NCBI RefSeq assembly: GCF_001307805.1
Contig: NZ_CP013862.1
Coordinates: 2,232,001-2,296,000, forward strand
Source of the DNA: Lentibacillus amyloliquefaciens
Lineage (GTDB): Bacteria > Bacillota > Bacilli > Bacillales > Amphibacillaceae
DNA length: 64,000 bases
Direction: 5' to 3'
Positions 17,521 through 25,049 of the stretch are shown one piece after another. A program made the translations under genes and the position numbers. The stretch's first letter is position 1, and the number at the start of each line of letters is the position of its first letter. The notes beneath the pieces were generated by a model. It was not told the origin of the DNA and did not search any database. It saw only the letters and a program-made list of their open reading frames with translations.

Positions 17521-17632
17521 ACTGGGTTGAGGGGGAGCTTGTTCCACAGGAGAGCATAATCAACCACCTAAATAATTAACATAATGGTTACTTATGCTAA
17601 CTTCATTCAGTATAAAAGAAAAACGAAAGGAA

Positions 17633-17665
17633 AAACCCGGGAGAAGTTAATTTCATCCCGGGTTT
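17633..17665 (+). terminator. Terminator after the MFS gene
   Basis: A perfect inverted repeat AAACCCGGGA / TCCCGGGTTT with a 13-nt loop lies 113 bp beyond the MFS stop codon; the U-run is short. Confidence 0.65.
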
Positions 17666-17702
17666 AAAGTGTTGTACGTTATTTAATTTCTTGTATGGAT
17701 AG

Positions 17703-18119
17703 ATACAAAGAATAGTTTCCAAACCAGGTAGTCCAGAGTTAGGCTTCTTTCTTCCAAATACAGAGGGAGCTGAAATACATGAAACTGTTCTACCATTAGA
17801 AAACGAAAATACAATCGTAAAAAATTTCCCTAACAGCTTTTTGAAGACTGATTTAGAAAGCAAGTTAAGAGAAAAGGGTGTAACTAAGGTAGTCGTTGCA
17901 GGTATGATGACGCATATGTGTATTGATGCAACTGTTAGGGCTGCAGTTGATCTAGGTTTTGAAACGACACTAATTGAAGATGCATGTGCGACTAAGGAGT
18001 TATCTTATCAAGAAAGAAAAATTCCAGCAGAACAGGTTCATTATTCGTTTGTCAGTGCACTTGATGGCATGTATGCCAATGTAATTTCGACCGAGAAATT
18101 CCTGCAGCAAAATAACTAA
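17703..18119 (+). pseudogene. Isochorismatase/cysteine hydrolase, N-terminus missing
   Basis: C-terminal two-thirds of a cysteine hydrolase of the isochorismatase superfamily. The frame opens directly after a stop with SKPGSPELGFFLPNTEGAEIH, then ENTIVKNFPNSF with the conserved Lys, and VVVAGMMTHMCIDATVRAA, whose Cys is the family nucleophile. The last part, LDGMYANVISTEKF, is a normal C-terminus. The catalytic Asp of the first strand and about 45 residues are gone, replaced by the stem-loop region after the MFS gene. A possible internal start at 17841 would give only 92 residues without the catalytic Lys. The IS256 element lies 25 bp downstream, but its ends do not interrupt the gene, so the deletion is a separate event. 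Confidence 0.82.
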
Positions 18120-18136
18120 TCAAATGCAAAGAGGAG

Positions 18137-18144
18137 TTTGTTTT
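18137..18144 (+). repeat. Left 8-bp target-site duplication of the IS256-type element
   Basis: TTTGTTTT here is repeated exactly at 19520-19527 on the other side of the element. IS256-family insertions commonly make 8-9 bp duplications, so this dates the element as a simple, still recognisable insertion. Confidence 0.85.
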
Positions 18145-19519
18145 GGGTTTGTCAAATAAAGTGTGTAAATTATAATTCACGCCAGATATTTTAAAACCCT
18201 ATCCTTAAGACTCTCGTGTACGAGGAGCTGATTCATTACCATTGCCCAGTTTTGTATATGGCCACCATCCCATTTGGTTTCCAGCTCTTTGATTCGCAAA
18301 TATAATACTTTTAAAAGGGCATTTTCGTTTGGAAATGCTCCTTTTTTGATCACTTTTCTAAAGCTGGAATGGATGCTTTCTACCGCGTTGGTCGTGTACA
18401 TCACCTTACGAATGGCACTGCCGTAGTCATAAAGCTGCTCAACGTGATGAAAGTTTCTTATCCAAACATCAATTGCTCCTGGATAGGCAGCCCATTGTTG
18501 TTTGAAGGATTCGAATGCACTATGACAAGCCTTAAGGCTTGGTGCCGCATATACTTTTCTTAATGCTTTGGTGAATGCTTTATAATCCTTGCTCGGAATA
18601 TATTTAACAGAATTACGAATTAAGTGAACCATACAACGTTGTACGATGACATTAGGGAAGATAGACCGTGCACCATCCTCTAAACCGCTCACACCATCCA
18701 TCGAGATAAAGAAAATGTCTTCAACGCCTCTCGCTTTGATTTCATCAAAGATTTGCATCCATTTATGTTTACTTTCTGTCTCATTTAACCATAATCCCAG
18801 AATGTCCTTTGTGCCTTCCATTGTGTAGCCAAGAATCGTATAAACGGCATATTTCTTTGTCTCATACTGGTTTCGAATCGTTGTATACATGCAGTCCACA
18901 AACACAAAGGCATAACAGTTACTCAGCGGTCTTGTCTGCCATTCCTCGAGTTCCGGGAGGACACTATCCGTAATATCAGAGATCATATCGTGGGAAACCG
19001 AAAATCCATAGATGTCCTCAACAGTTGAAGAAATATCGCGTTGTGACATCCCTCGTGCGTACATGGATATTACCTTGTTCTCAATCGCAGAAACGTCTTT
19101 TTGACGCTTTGGTATGAGTTTTGGATCAAAGGATCCATCACGATCTCGAGGCACCTGAATAGCGACTTCACCTGAACTGGTCTTTACTGTTTTATCGCCG
19201 TATCCATTCCTTCTGTTTTCTGTTTCCTTTTCGGCTTTATTATTGGATTCATAACCTAGGTGATGGTTCATTTCGCCTTTTAACATCGATTCAAACATTG
19301 GCCCAAATATATCCTTCAGTGCATTTTGCATATCTTCTACAGTCTCTGGTTGGTAGTTTTCTAGTATTTGGTTCGCAAGCTCAACAGATTTTGTATCACG
19401 CTTCGACTTCGCCAATAGAACAACCTCCCACTCATTTGTTTTTATTCTACCAATAAAAAACTAAACTGCGAAGTAAGAGCCGTACGCACTCTCACTTACA
19501 CAGTTTAGTTTACACTCCC
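18145..19519 (-). mobile_element. Complete IS256-family insertion sequence
   Basis: 1375 bp bounded by imperfect terminal inverted repeats of 26 bp (GGGTTTGTCAAATAAAGTGT... on the left; GGGAGTGTAAACTAAACTGT... on the right, read inward), 20 of 26 positions equal, and flanked by the direct repeat TTTGTTTT. One full-length transposase gene fills it. Confidence 0.92.
18177..19415 (-). CDS. IS256-family transposase (DDE type)
   Basis: Mutator-type transposase that moves the element by cut/copy with a DDE catalytic triad. The 412-residue protein is complete. The N-terminal region has LKGEMNHHLGYESNN; the catalytic core shows a first Asp in FVDCMYTTIRN, a second in FFISMDGVSGLEDG with the C/H-containing VQRCMVHLIRNSVKYI insert, and a Glu in TTNAVESIHSSFRKVIKKG. 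All three acidic residues are intact and there is no frameshift, so it may be active. The start is preceded by GGGAGG. Confidence 0.95.
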   Translation of the reverse strand: MAKSKRDTKSVELANQILENYQPETVEDMQNALKDIFGPMFESMLKGEMNHHLGYESNNKAEKETENRRNGYGDKTVKTSSGEVAIQVPRDRDGSFDPKLIPKRQKDVSAIENKVISMYARGMSQRDISSTVEDIYGFSVSHDMISDITDSVLPELEEWQTRPLSNCYAFVFVDCMYTTIRNQYETKKYAVYTILGYTMEGTKDILGLWLNETESKHKWMQIFDEIKARGVEDIFFISMDGVSGLEDGARSIFPNVIVQRCMVHLIRNSVKYIPSKDYKAFTKALRKVYAAPSLKACHSAFESFKQQWAAYPGAIDVWIRNFHHVEQLYDYGSAIRKVMYTTNAVESIHSSFRKVIKKGAFPNENALLKVLYLRIKELETKWDGGHIQNWAMVMNQLLVHESLKDRVLKYLA

Positions 19520-19527
19520 TTTGTTTT
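19520..19527 (+). repeat. Right 8-bp target-site duplication of the IS256-type element
   Basis: TTTGTTTT, identical to 18137-18144. Confidence 0.85.
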
Positions 19528-19611
19528 ATAAACAATCTCCTCTTTTTGCTGTTTATAAAATCTCCTAACGGAACTAAACGGTCCTAATATACGATCAGAA
19601 GTTACTATTTA

Positions 19612-20211
19612 TCATTTCTTTATCACGGCCTGAATAACATGACCTAATCCCACGTGTCTTTTTCCTTCATCTCGCGTCGCTTCACCGTAATAAAAATGAA
19701 TACATTTATAATTTTTAATCCAATCCAGAATGTCTGCCGGATCATATAACATGTTAAGAGCCGGCGGACCACCTGTTTGATAGTTAAGCTGATCGTCAGA
19801 GTAAACCTCAAACATGACATAACCACCAGGTTTCACGGAATCCATCATGTTGTCCATTAAGAATGGCTGGTCTTGTTTTCGAACGTGCCCAAAAACCATA
19901 ATGGCGGCATCAAATTGATCGGTATTCACTTTTTCGTTCGTTAAATTAATCTGAACGGTTTCTACGTCAACTTGATTTTGGCTAGCCAATTTTTTCGTTT
20001 TCTCAAGGCCAATGGTTGATTGGTCATAAGTCGTCACGTCATGACCCAGTTTGGCTAGGTAAACCGCATTCCGGCCTTCACCTTCTGCAAAGCAACCCAC
20101 TTTTGAATGGTCCGGAATAATACCACTCGTATCGTGTATAAATACATTTTCTCTTTCACCATAAACAAAATCTTCATCTGAAAAGCTGTTATCCCAATGT
20201 TCTTTTGACAT
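19612..20211 (-). CDS. Class I SAM-dependent methyltransferase
   Basis: A 199-residue soluble methyltransferase of the TehB-like type. Motif I is atypical but recognisable, GCFAEGEGRNAVYLAKLG (about 38-55), followed by the acidic end of strand 2 in VTTYDQS, then FDAAIMVFGH and the post-motif VKPGGYVMFEVYS. The C-terminal end RDEGKRHVGLGHVIQAV is conserved in Bacillaceae proteins I remember under this name. The substrate is unknown. It starts with ATG after a GGAGG site and is not obviously part of an operon; the next gene upstream is a remnant. Confidence 0.82.
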   Translation of the reverse strand: MSKEHWDNSFSDEDFVYGERENVFIHDTSGIIPDHSKVGCFAEGEGRNAVYLAKLGHDVTTYDQSTIGLEKTKKLASQNQVDVETVQINLTNEKVNTDQFDAAIMVFGHVRKQDQPFLMDNMMDSVKPGGYVMFEVYSDDQLNYQTGGPPALNMLYDPADILDWIKNYKCIHFYYGEATRDEGKRHVGLGHVIQAVIKK

Positions 20212-20232
20212 TATTATTGACCTCCTTAGTCA

Positions 20233-20382
20233 TTATTTCCAGACATCCTGTGCAATTCGGGCGATGTGTCGTAACTTTTCCCATTGGTGTTCTTCCGTCA
20301 GAATGTATAAAATGCCCTGATTACTTGCCCCGGTTGCTTCGATTTCATCATCAGATATTCGTCCTATCCATGCCTCCAACAC
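20233..20382 (-). pseudogene. C-terminal remnant of an unidentified protein
   Basis: A 49-residue frame from GTG 20382 ends in a convincing protein tail (LEAWIGRISDDEIEATGASN, then a stretch ending RIAQDVWK and a stop). It is preceded in frame by a TAG, and no coding frame continues through 20383-20520. I do not recognise the family. It is probably a relic left between the sulfur operon and the methyltransferase. Confidence 0.4.
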
Positions 20383-20520
20383 CTAGTCGACACCCTGCGA
20401 AATATCCCCACCGCAGACTGTTCATCGATCGAGGTCAAAAACAGAACGTGTATCCGTATCAAACACTTACTTGGCACGACCAACGATTCGTAAGACACCA
20501 GAAATTCAGGAACAGACGCC

Positions 20521-21303
20521 TTAAAAGAAATCCAGCCAGATTTTAATCGCCGTTCCCAGAATTAGAACTGCCAGAATACTTTGCAGTACCTTTGTGTTGA
20601 TGCGCTTTCCAGCATTTGCGCCCAGCGGGGAGGCAATAAGACTTGCGATAATCATAATGACAGCCGGAACAAAGAGCACCTGTCCCGTCATGAGCTTGCC
20701 GGCAGTAGATCCAATGGAAGATATAAACGTAATGGCAAGTGATGATGCAATCGTCATCCGTGTCGGTATTTTCAGGACAAGCAGCATAATCGGAACCAGT
20801 ATAAATGCGCCGGCTGCTCCCACGATACCGGCACCAATCCCCGTCGCAAATGCCAGGCTGACGGCGAGCCACTTATTAAACGTAACCTGATCAAGTGGAA
20901 TATCATCAATCTGATTCTTGGGAACAAACATCATAACAGCAGCGATGGTAGCCAGCACGCCATAAACAAAATTGACACCGCCATCTGTCATGAAACGGGA
21001 TCCAAATCCGCCGATAAAACTGCCGATAAGAATGCTAATTCCCATGTAAAGAATTAACGTTTTATTTAAGTAACCGCCTTTCCGGTATGCCCACACGCCG
21101 CCGATTGTGGCAAACAGTACCTGAACCGCACTGATACCTGAAACTTCATGTGCCGTGAAGGCCGATAGCCCTAACAAGGGTGGGATAAACAACAGCATCG
21201 GATATTTAACAATCGATCCACCAATCCCAACCATTCCTGAAATAAATGAACCGGCAAATCCAATCAGAAATAAAACAATGATAAAAACGAGACTGTATTC
21301 CAT
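20521..21303 (-). CDS. yrkJ: TauE/SafE-family sulfite/organosulfur exporter
   Basis: Membrane permease of the TauE/SafE family, thought to export sulfite or a related small sulfur anion. The 260-residue protein has about eight membrane segments in two similar halves: [23 protein letters not shown] (about 24-46) and the matching [22 protein letters not shown] (about 156-177). It is the last gene of the persulfide operon, after yrkI, in the order known from B. subtilis yrkEFHIJ. A hairpin between yrkI and this gene may lower its expression. Sulfite made by the MBL-fold dioxygenase is the natural candidate substrate (inference). Confidence 0.88.
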   Translation of the reverse strand: MEYSLVFIIVLFLIGFAGSFISGMVGIGGSIVKYPMLLFIPPLLGLSAFTAHEVSGISAVQVLFATIGGVWAYRKGGYLNKTLILYMGISILIGSFIGGFGSRFMTDGGVNFVYGVLATIAAVMMFVPKNQIDDIPLDQVTFNKWLAVSLAFATGIGAGIVGAAGAFILVPIMLLVLKIPTRMTIASSLAITFISSIGSTAGKLMTGQVLFVPAVIMIIASLIASPLGANAGKRINTKVLQSILAVLILGTAIKIWLDFF

Positions 21304-21330
21304 ATGAACTTTTTCCTCCTAAAAGAAGGA

Positions 21331-21352
21331 AACCCCCAGCGATAGGGGGGTT
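21331..21352 (-). terminator. Intra-operon hairpin between yrkI and yrkJ
   Basis: AACCCC and GGGGTT with adjoining C/G runs form a small hairpin followed on the minus strand by TTCCTTCTTTT. It is probably a partial terminator. Confidence 0.5.
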
Positions 21353-21355
21353 CCA

Positions 21356-21583
21356 TTAAGCCTTTTTAATCCAGAATTTCAGGACGTCGTCTTCTTCTGC
21401 CTCTTCCATTAGTTCATGACCACCGGATTTCGCCCATGCTGCCAAGTCGCTTTTGGCTCCTTTATCTGTTGCATGAACTTCCAGAATGTCACCTGATTCT
21501 ATCTCATCAATTGCCTTTTTCGTTTTGACAACAGGCATTGGACATGCCATACCTTTCGCGTCTAATACTTTTGCTGCTTCCAT
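21356..21583 (-). CDS. yrkI: TusA-family sulfurtransferase
   Basis: Small sulfur-carrier protein of 75 residues that holds a persulfide on one cysteine. The family signature LDAKGMACPMPVVKTKKAID puts the acceptor Cys at residue 14 within CPMP. The rest follows the two-layer fold with VHATDKGAKSDLAAWAKSGGHEL. It lies between the rhodanese-MBL gene and the TauE exporter and is the likely handover protein for sulfane sulfur in this operon. The start has AGGAGG upstream. Confidence 0.92.
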   Translation of the reverse strand: MEAAKVLDAKGMACPMPVVKTKKAIDEIESGDILEVHATDKGAKSDLAAWAKSGGHELMEEAEEDDVLKFWIKKA

Positions 21584-21650
21584 TATTATACCTCCTGTAT
21601 ACCCAGCAACAGCCTTCTCTCATCATTGAAAAAAGGCAACTGCAGAATTT

Positions 21651-22781
21651 TTAGCCATGGACCGCACAGCGATTCGGGCCAATTTCCATTTCGCGTTGTT
21701 TTTCGTCTTCCGGATTCATTTTACCCATATTGGTCTGGCGGATATTTTCATACTCATTAGGCTGTGGCGGCAAGTTCTCGGTAACCATCTTCCGGAATTC
21801 ATTTTCGTCATCCACCTGCAGGCCTGAATTACGCTGATACAGATCCCCCAGACGTGCTTTGACACTGCCGTCATCAGTCAATTCCTCAACGAATGAGTAG
21901 TGTGCAGGCAGTACAACCAGGTCGTCAGATAACTTTTTGTAGCGGTTATAAAGCGTATCGCGAAGATCGCCTACCCAATCTTCTGCTTTTCCGGCTAAGT
22001 CCGGACGTCCGATGGATTTGACGAACAGAATATCACCGGTCAGCAGGTATTGATCATCAATAATCAGAGATGTGCTTCCCATAGTGTGTCCGGGTGAATA
22101 GATCGGCTGCACCTTCACAGTTGTACTGCCGACTGTTATATTACTGCCTTCTTCCAGAGGTGCATAATTAAATGTCACCCCTTCAGCGTCTTTAGACGGC
22201 AGGTGGTAAGTTCCGCCTGTATTATCAGCAAGCTGACGACCACCTGAAATATGGTCAGCATGAAGATGTGTGTCAATGGAATGCTTAACAGTGACACCTT
22301 TCTCTTCAGCAAATTTCTCATATATATCTGTCATACGATTGGCGTCGATAACCGAAGCTTCATTTTCTGAAACGATCATATAGGATAGGCATCCTTTACC
22401 AAGACGGACAAACTGATACAGACTGCCGCCACCATCCAAGTCAGCTAGTTTAACCGGCTCAAGATGTTCACTCCAGGCTTTCATACCGCCTTCCAAATCG
22501 TAAACATTGGTAAAGCCTTCTTCTCCCATCAATTCAGCTACCATTTTAGATGAATTGCCTTTAGCACAGACAACAATGATTTCCTGATCCTTATTCAGTT
22601 TTTCAGCAACAGGACCAACGCCATCAAGCAGGTTAAAATACGGCTCATTCATAACCTCAATACTGTCGCCTTCAATTTTCCAATCATCGAACTCATCCGT
22701 GTTTCGCACGTCGAGAATCAATGTTTTTTCACGATTGACAACGCGCCTTGCGAGTTGCCCGGTTGTAATAGATTGTGACAT
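21651..22781 (-). CDS. yrkH: Rhodanese-MBL fusion (persulfide dioxygenase-like)
   Basis: Two-domain sulfur enzyme. Residues about 5-110 are a rhodanese domain with active-site loop VCAKGNSS (Cys about 72); about 115-320 are a metallo-beta-lactamase fold with [17 protein letters not shown] and LLTGDILF metal ligands, as in ETHE1/CstB persulfide dioxygenases that oxidise low-molecular-weight persulfide to sulfite. The domain order (rhodanese first) is the YrkH arrangement and differs from CstB, where the rhodanese is C-terminal. A C-terminal extension ends in RCAVHG with a second possible reactive Cys. The second of two adjacent ATGs has better spacing from AAGGAGG. It is expressed with yrkE and yrkI. 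Confidence 0.88.
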   Translation of the reverse strand: MSQSITTGQLARRVVNREKTLILDVRNTDEFDDWKIEGDSIEVMNEPYFNLLDGVGPVAEKLNKDQEIIVVCAKGNSSKMVAELMGEEGFTNVYDLEGGMKAWSEHLEPVKLADLDGGGSLYQFVRLGKGCLSYMIVSENEASVIDANRMTDIYEKFAEEKGVTVKHSIDTHLHADHISGGRQLADNTGGTYHLPSKDAEGVTFNYAPLEEGSNITVGSTTVKVQPIYSPGHTMGSTSLIIDDQYLLTGDILFVKSIGRPDLAGKAEDWVGDLRDTLYNRYKKLSDDLVVLPAHYSFVEELTDDGSVKARLGDLYQRNSGLQVDDENEFRKMVTENLPPQPNEYENIRQTNMGKMNPEDEKQREMEIGPNRCAVHG

Positions 22782-22807
22782 CATACAGCCTCCTTAAAAA
22801 ATTTTCA

Positions 22808-23209
22808 TTAAAACGTCAGTGAGATGTCAGCATCTTTGGCGAATTCAATAAATGACGCTGCTCCGCCAACTTCAATGCCATCAACGAAATTATCTTTGTC
22901 GAGATTCATGACGTCCATTGTCATTTGACAGCCAATCATTTTAACGCCCATTTCCTGCGCCATGCCCAGTAGTTCACTGATTGAAGGGACATTGGCGTTT
23001 TCAAAACCTTCCTGAAAATGTTCCTTCCCTTCCGGCAGTGGCAGATTCTTGTGCGCTTCTTTATGAATGAGATTTAGCCCTTCAAACGTGAAGAATATGC
23101 CTACCTCTTTATCGGATGCTGCAGCAGCGGTCGCAATGTTAAATACTTTATACGCATCAAACAAACCTCCATTAGCTGCAATAATTGCTACGCGTGTATT
23201 GTTTTCCAT
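22808..23209 (-). CDS. yrkE: DsrE2-like sulfur-carrier protein
   Basis: A 133-residue protein of the DsrE/DsrF-like (peroxiredoxin-like) family involved in sulfane sulfur transfer. The conserved motif MIGCQMTMDVM places the reactive Cys at residue 94; VAIIAANGGLFDAYKVFNIATAA at the start and EVGIFFTFEGLNLI are the family's beta-alpha units. It is the first intact gene of the operon and sits 24 bp upstream of yrkH. A CstR-type palindrome and the tail of a vanished rhodanese lie upstream. Confidence 0.88.
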   Translation of the reverse strand: MENNTRVAIIAANGGLFDAYKVFNIATAAAASDKEVGIFFTFEGLNLIHKEAHKNLPLPEGKEHFQEGFENANVPSISELLGMAQEMGVKMIGCQMTMDVMNLDKDNFVDGIEVGGAASFIEFAKDADISLTF

Positions 23210-23303
23210 TATTTATTCCCCCAAATTTGTCGTTTGATTTTTCAGTTGGACCGTCCCATTCGGACATGCTCGGTACAACATTTTTCATATTCTTAACTTC
23301 CAT

Positions 23304-23384
23304 TTACTTCTCTGCATCTTCATTCCATGACAGCACGCCATCTATATTGGTCACAACATAGCCTTCCTTCCACACCCTTTTCAC
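23304..23384 (-). pseudogene. Rhodanese C-terminal remnant upstream of yrkE
   Basis: A short frame ending VTNIDGVLSWNEDAEK and stop resembles the last 20 or so residues of single-domain rhodaneses (TNIDGGMLAWNE type). Nothing upstream continues it. In B. subtilis a rhodanese-containing gene (yrkF) follows yrkE, so a related gene was probably lost here. Confidence 0.45.
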
Positions 23385-23385
23385 C

Positions 23386-23399
23386 TACCCATATGGGTA
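23386..23399 (-). promoter_or_regulatory. CstR-type operator 1
   Basis: TACCCATATGGGTA is a perfect 14-bp palindrome of the G/C-tract type bound by CsoR/CstR repressors, just upstream of the yrkE operon. Confidence 0.65.
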
Positions 23400-23400
23400 T

Positions 23401-23560
23401 ATAAAGTGAATCTTCAATCAGTGGAGGTTTTCTTTCTTCCCCCCACTGATTGTTAGATGAACGAATCGGACATTTACTGGCAGTTGATTCCCCACCTAAT
23501 CTCCATCGTATACGCGAACATTTGAGGTGAGGTCTTACTCCCAGTTACATGTGGGATAAA
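23401..23560 (-). mobile_element. TTTAT-bounded hairpin element, copy 2 (IS200/IS605-like, non-autonomous)
   Basis: Minus-strand left end TTTATCCCACATGTAACTGG, a long imperfect foldback with CACCTCAAATGTTCG and ATTAGGTGGGG, then AATGTCCGATTCGTTCATCT, hairpin AATCAGTGGGGG / CCTCCACTGATT, and right end GAAGATTCACTTTAT. It lies between two CstR-type palindromes, so it separates the distal operator and any promoter beside it from the yrk operon. Confidence 0.7.
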
Positions 23561-23589
23561 TAATAATGACCCCTTCCCCATATATACTT

Positions 23590-23605
23590 ATACCTGTACG
23601 GGTAT
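23590..23605. promoter_or_regulatory. CstR-type operator 2
   Basis: ATACCTGTACGGGTAT is a palindrome (7 of 8 paired positions) in the gap between cstR and the yrk operon. Together with the repeat element and operator 1 it accounts for most of the 486-bp gap. Confidence 0.72.
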
Positions 23606-23695
23606 TTAAATACTTAATAAAAAAAGGTTAGTACGTTTTATGTGACTTAACCTATTTTTTAGTTTAGAAGAAGTGTGGTCAATTTGTCAACTTTG

Positions 23696-23956
23696 CTATC
23701 TGCTTTTGACAAGCAGGTTGACTGCTTCTTTTATCAGTTCTTCAGACTTTTCACCGTTTTCCTCTTCTTCACGGATACACTGCTCAAGGTTTTGACTTAC
23801 AATCACCGCAACCGCACGATCCAGTGCATTTCGGACAGCCGTCATCTGTGTCACAACATCACGGCAATCCTTTTCTTCTTCCATCATTTTCGCAAGTCCT
23901 CTGACTTGGCCTTCTATACGTTTAACACGGTTTTTAACGTCTGCTTCGTATTGCAT
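23696..23956 (-). CDS. cstR: Persulfide-sensing repressor CstR (CsoR family)
   Basis: All-helical DNA-binding repressor of 86 residues. The family start NRVKRIEGQVRGLAKMM is followed by two cysteines, KDCRDVV (Cys31) and NLEQC (Cys60). The His that copper-sensing CsoR has between these (four residues before the second Cys) is Asn here, which is the pattern of CstR, where the two thiols form di- or trisulfide bridges with hydropersulfides. Three matching palindromes nearby and an adjacent persulfide-metabolism operon support this. The equivalent B. subtilis gene is yrkD. Confidence 0.88.
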   Translation of the reverse strand: MQYEADVKNRVKRIEGQVRGLAKMMEEEKDCRDVVTQMTAVRNALDRAVAVIVSQNLEQCIREEEENGEKSEELIKEAVNLLVKSR

Positions 23957-24372
23957 CCGTCTATCACTCCTTTCATTAATGCCACATCAATTTACAGTGT
24001 TCCAATTACAGAGACAATCCTGTGATAGAAGAGTCTGTACAAACACATGCTATCATAATTTCCTCCCTTGAGAAGAACTCTATTTAGTTTATACCCGTGT
24101 CGGTATTTTTGTCAAACTGTAAGAACGTGCTGAAGAATAGTTTGATGCTTATACTATCACAACGTTTTTTAAAATGAACTAACACCACACACTTTGCAGA
24201 TCAATGTACGTTTATATAATTGTTTTTTTCCGGATTATCTATATATCCTTGTGCCAACTCACTTGCTTCGCCAGCCATCGTGAACAAAACACCTTTTTCT
24301 TGTATATATCATTTAACGCGTGACAGCAATCAGCCAACGTTCCACAAGCTAATAATTCCAATTTAAGTGCTC
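23957..24372. other. Gap upstream of cstR: one operator, otherwise degenerate
   Basis: Apart from the operator at 24091-24106, I see only faint minus-strand coding traces near 24190-24372 (ELLACGTLADCCHALND in one frame, LFTMAGEASELAQGY in the next). They suggest a decayed gene of unknown type. No intact gene or RNA is evident. Confidence 0.35.
24091..24106 (-). promoter_or_regulatory. CstR-type operator 3, upstream of cstR
   Basis: ATACCCGTGTCGGTAT, an imperfect palindrome (6 of 8 paired positions) sharing the ATACC/GGTAT ends of operator 2, lies 135 bp before the cstR start. It suggests autorepression. Confidence 0.65.
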
Positions 24373-24600
24373 TTAAAATTCATTCCAATCTTGAACACTT
24401 TTTTCCAAACGATAGGCATTGATACCTTTACTTCTTCTTAAAAGCTCTACAGCCTCTACTGACATCAAACAGTATGGTCCTCTGCAATAGACAACAATAT
24501 CACGGTTGGTTAGCAAAGAAGAGATTTTTTCCCTTAATTCCTCAACTGGTATGGAAACAGCGCCCGGAATAACGGCCGTTAAGTTCTTTGCGAAGAACAC
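24373..24600 (-). pseudogene. Rhodanese domain remnant
   Basis: C-terminal half of a rhodanese, with VIPGAVSIPVEELREKISSL, the active loop VVYCRGPYCLMS and the tail YRLEKSVQDWNEF. The CRGPYC loop is typical of rhodanese domains fused behind an ArsR-type regulator. The N-terminal half is missing, and the only start is a GTG without a ribosome-binding site. It could at best give a 75-residue fragment with the catalytic Cys intact. Confidence 0.7.
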
Positions 24601-24710
24601 ATTTTAAAATGTCACATAAATGACATAAAACCTAAGATTCTTTTCATCAAATTTTCACAATGAACTTGTAGCATATGTTTTGGGAATCATTGAAATGGAG
24701 GAAACATGTA

Positions 24711-25043
24711 ATGGTGGTAACGAGCAAATTAATGTCTATTGGCATAATTGTATTAAGTTTAGCTGTTGAATTTAGCTCCATAGTACTTGTATTCATAGCC
24801 AAGTGGATGTACCTTCATTCACCAAATCTTTTTTGTCAGTATTTTTAACAGCATCATTAATTTATGAGTTTATTCAACTTGTTTTTGATTATTATCGCGT
24901 TAACGTATGGTCTTCCTTAACGATTAATAGCGTATATTCAGCCGATTGCAACAGTTTTTGGTTATATCATGGCTCCCAGGTTTGTGGAATTGTTTTTCAT
25001 AATCAGTTATTCAATAACCAGTTTTAAATTAAGAAAGGGATGA
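24711..25043 (+). pseudogene. Small membrane protein with two frameshifts
   Basis: ATG 24711 follows a good GGAGGA site and starts MVVTSKLMSIGIIVLSLAVE, a membrane segment. The frame breaks at a T6 run near 24829; the next frame gives FLSVFLTASLIYEFIQLVFDYY. A second break near 24920 leads to RLIAYIQPIATVFGYIMAPR and a frame that ends just before ccdA with ITSFKLRKG. Adding one base at each place yields about 113 residues with three or four membrane segments. I do not recognise the family. Position suggests it belonged to the ccdA operon. Confidence 0.55.
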
Positions 25044-25049
25044 TTAACA

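Noticed and set aside
23220..23307. Short frame MEVKNMKNVVPSMSEWDG overlapping the yrkE start
   Set aside because: It ends inside yrkE in another frame and has no family resemblance; more likely sequence between the rhodanese relic and yrkE.
24803..25027. Separate 74-residue protein upstream of ccdA
   Set aside because: Its start has no ribosome-binding site and its middle part fits as one segment of the frameshifted membrane protein.
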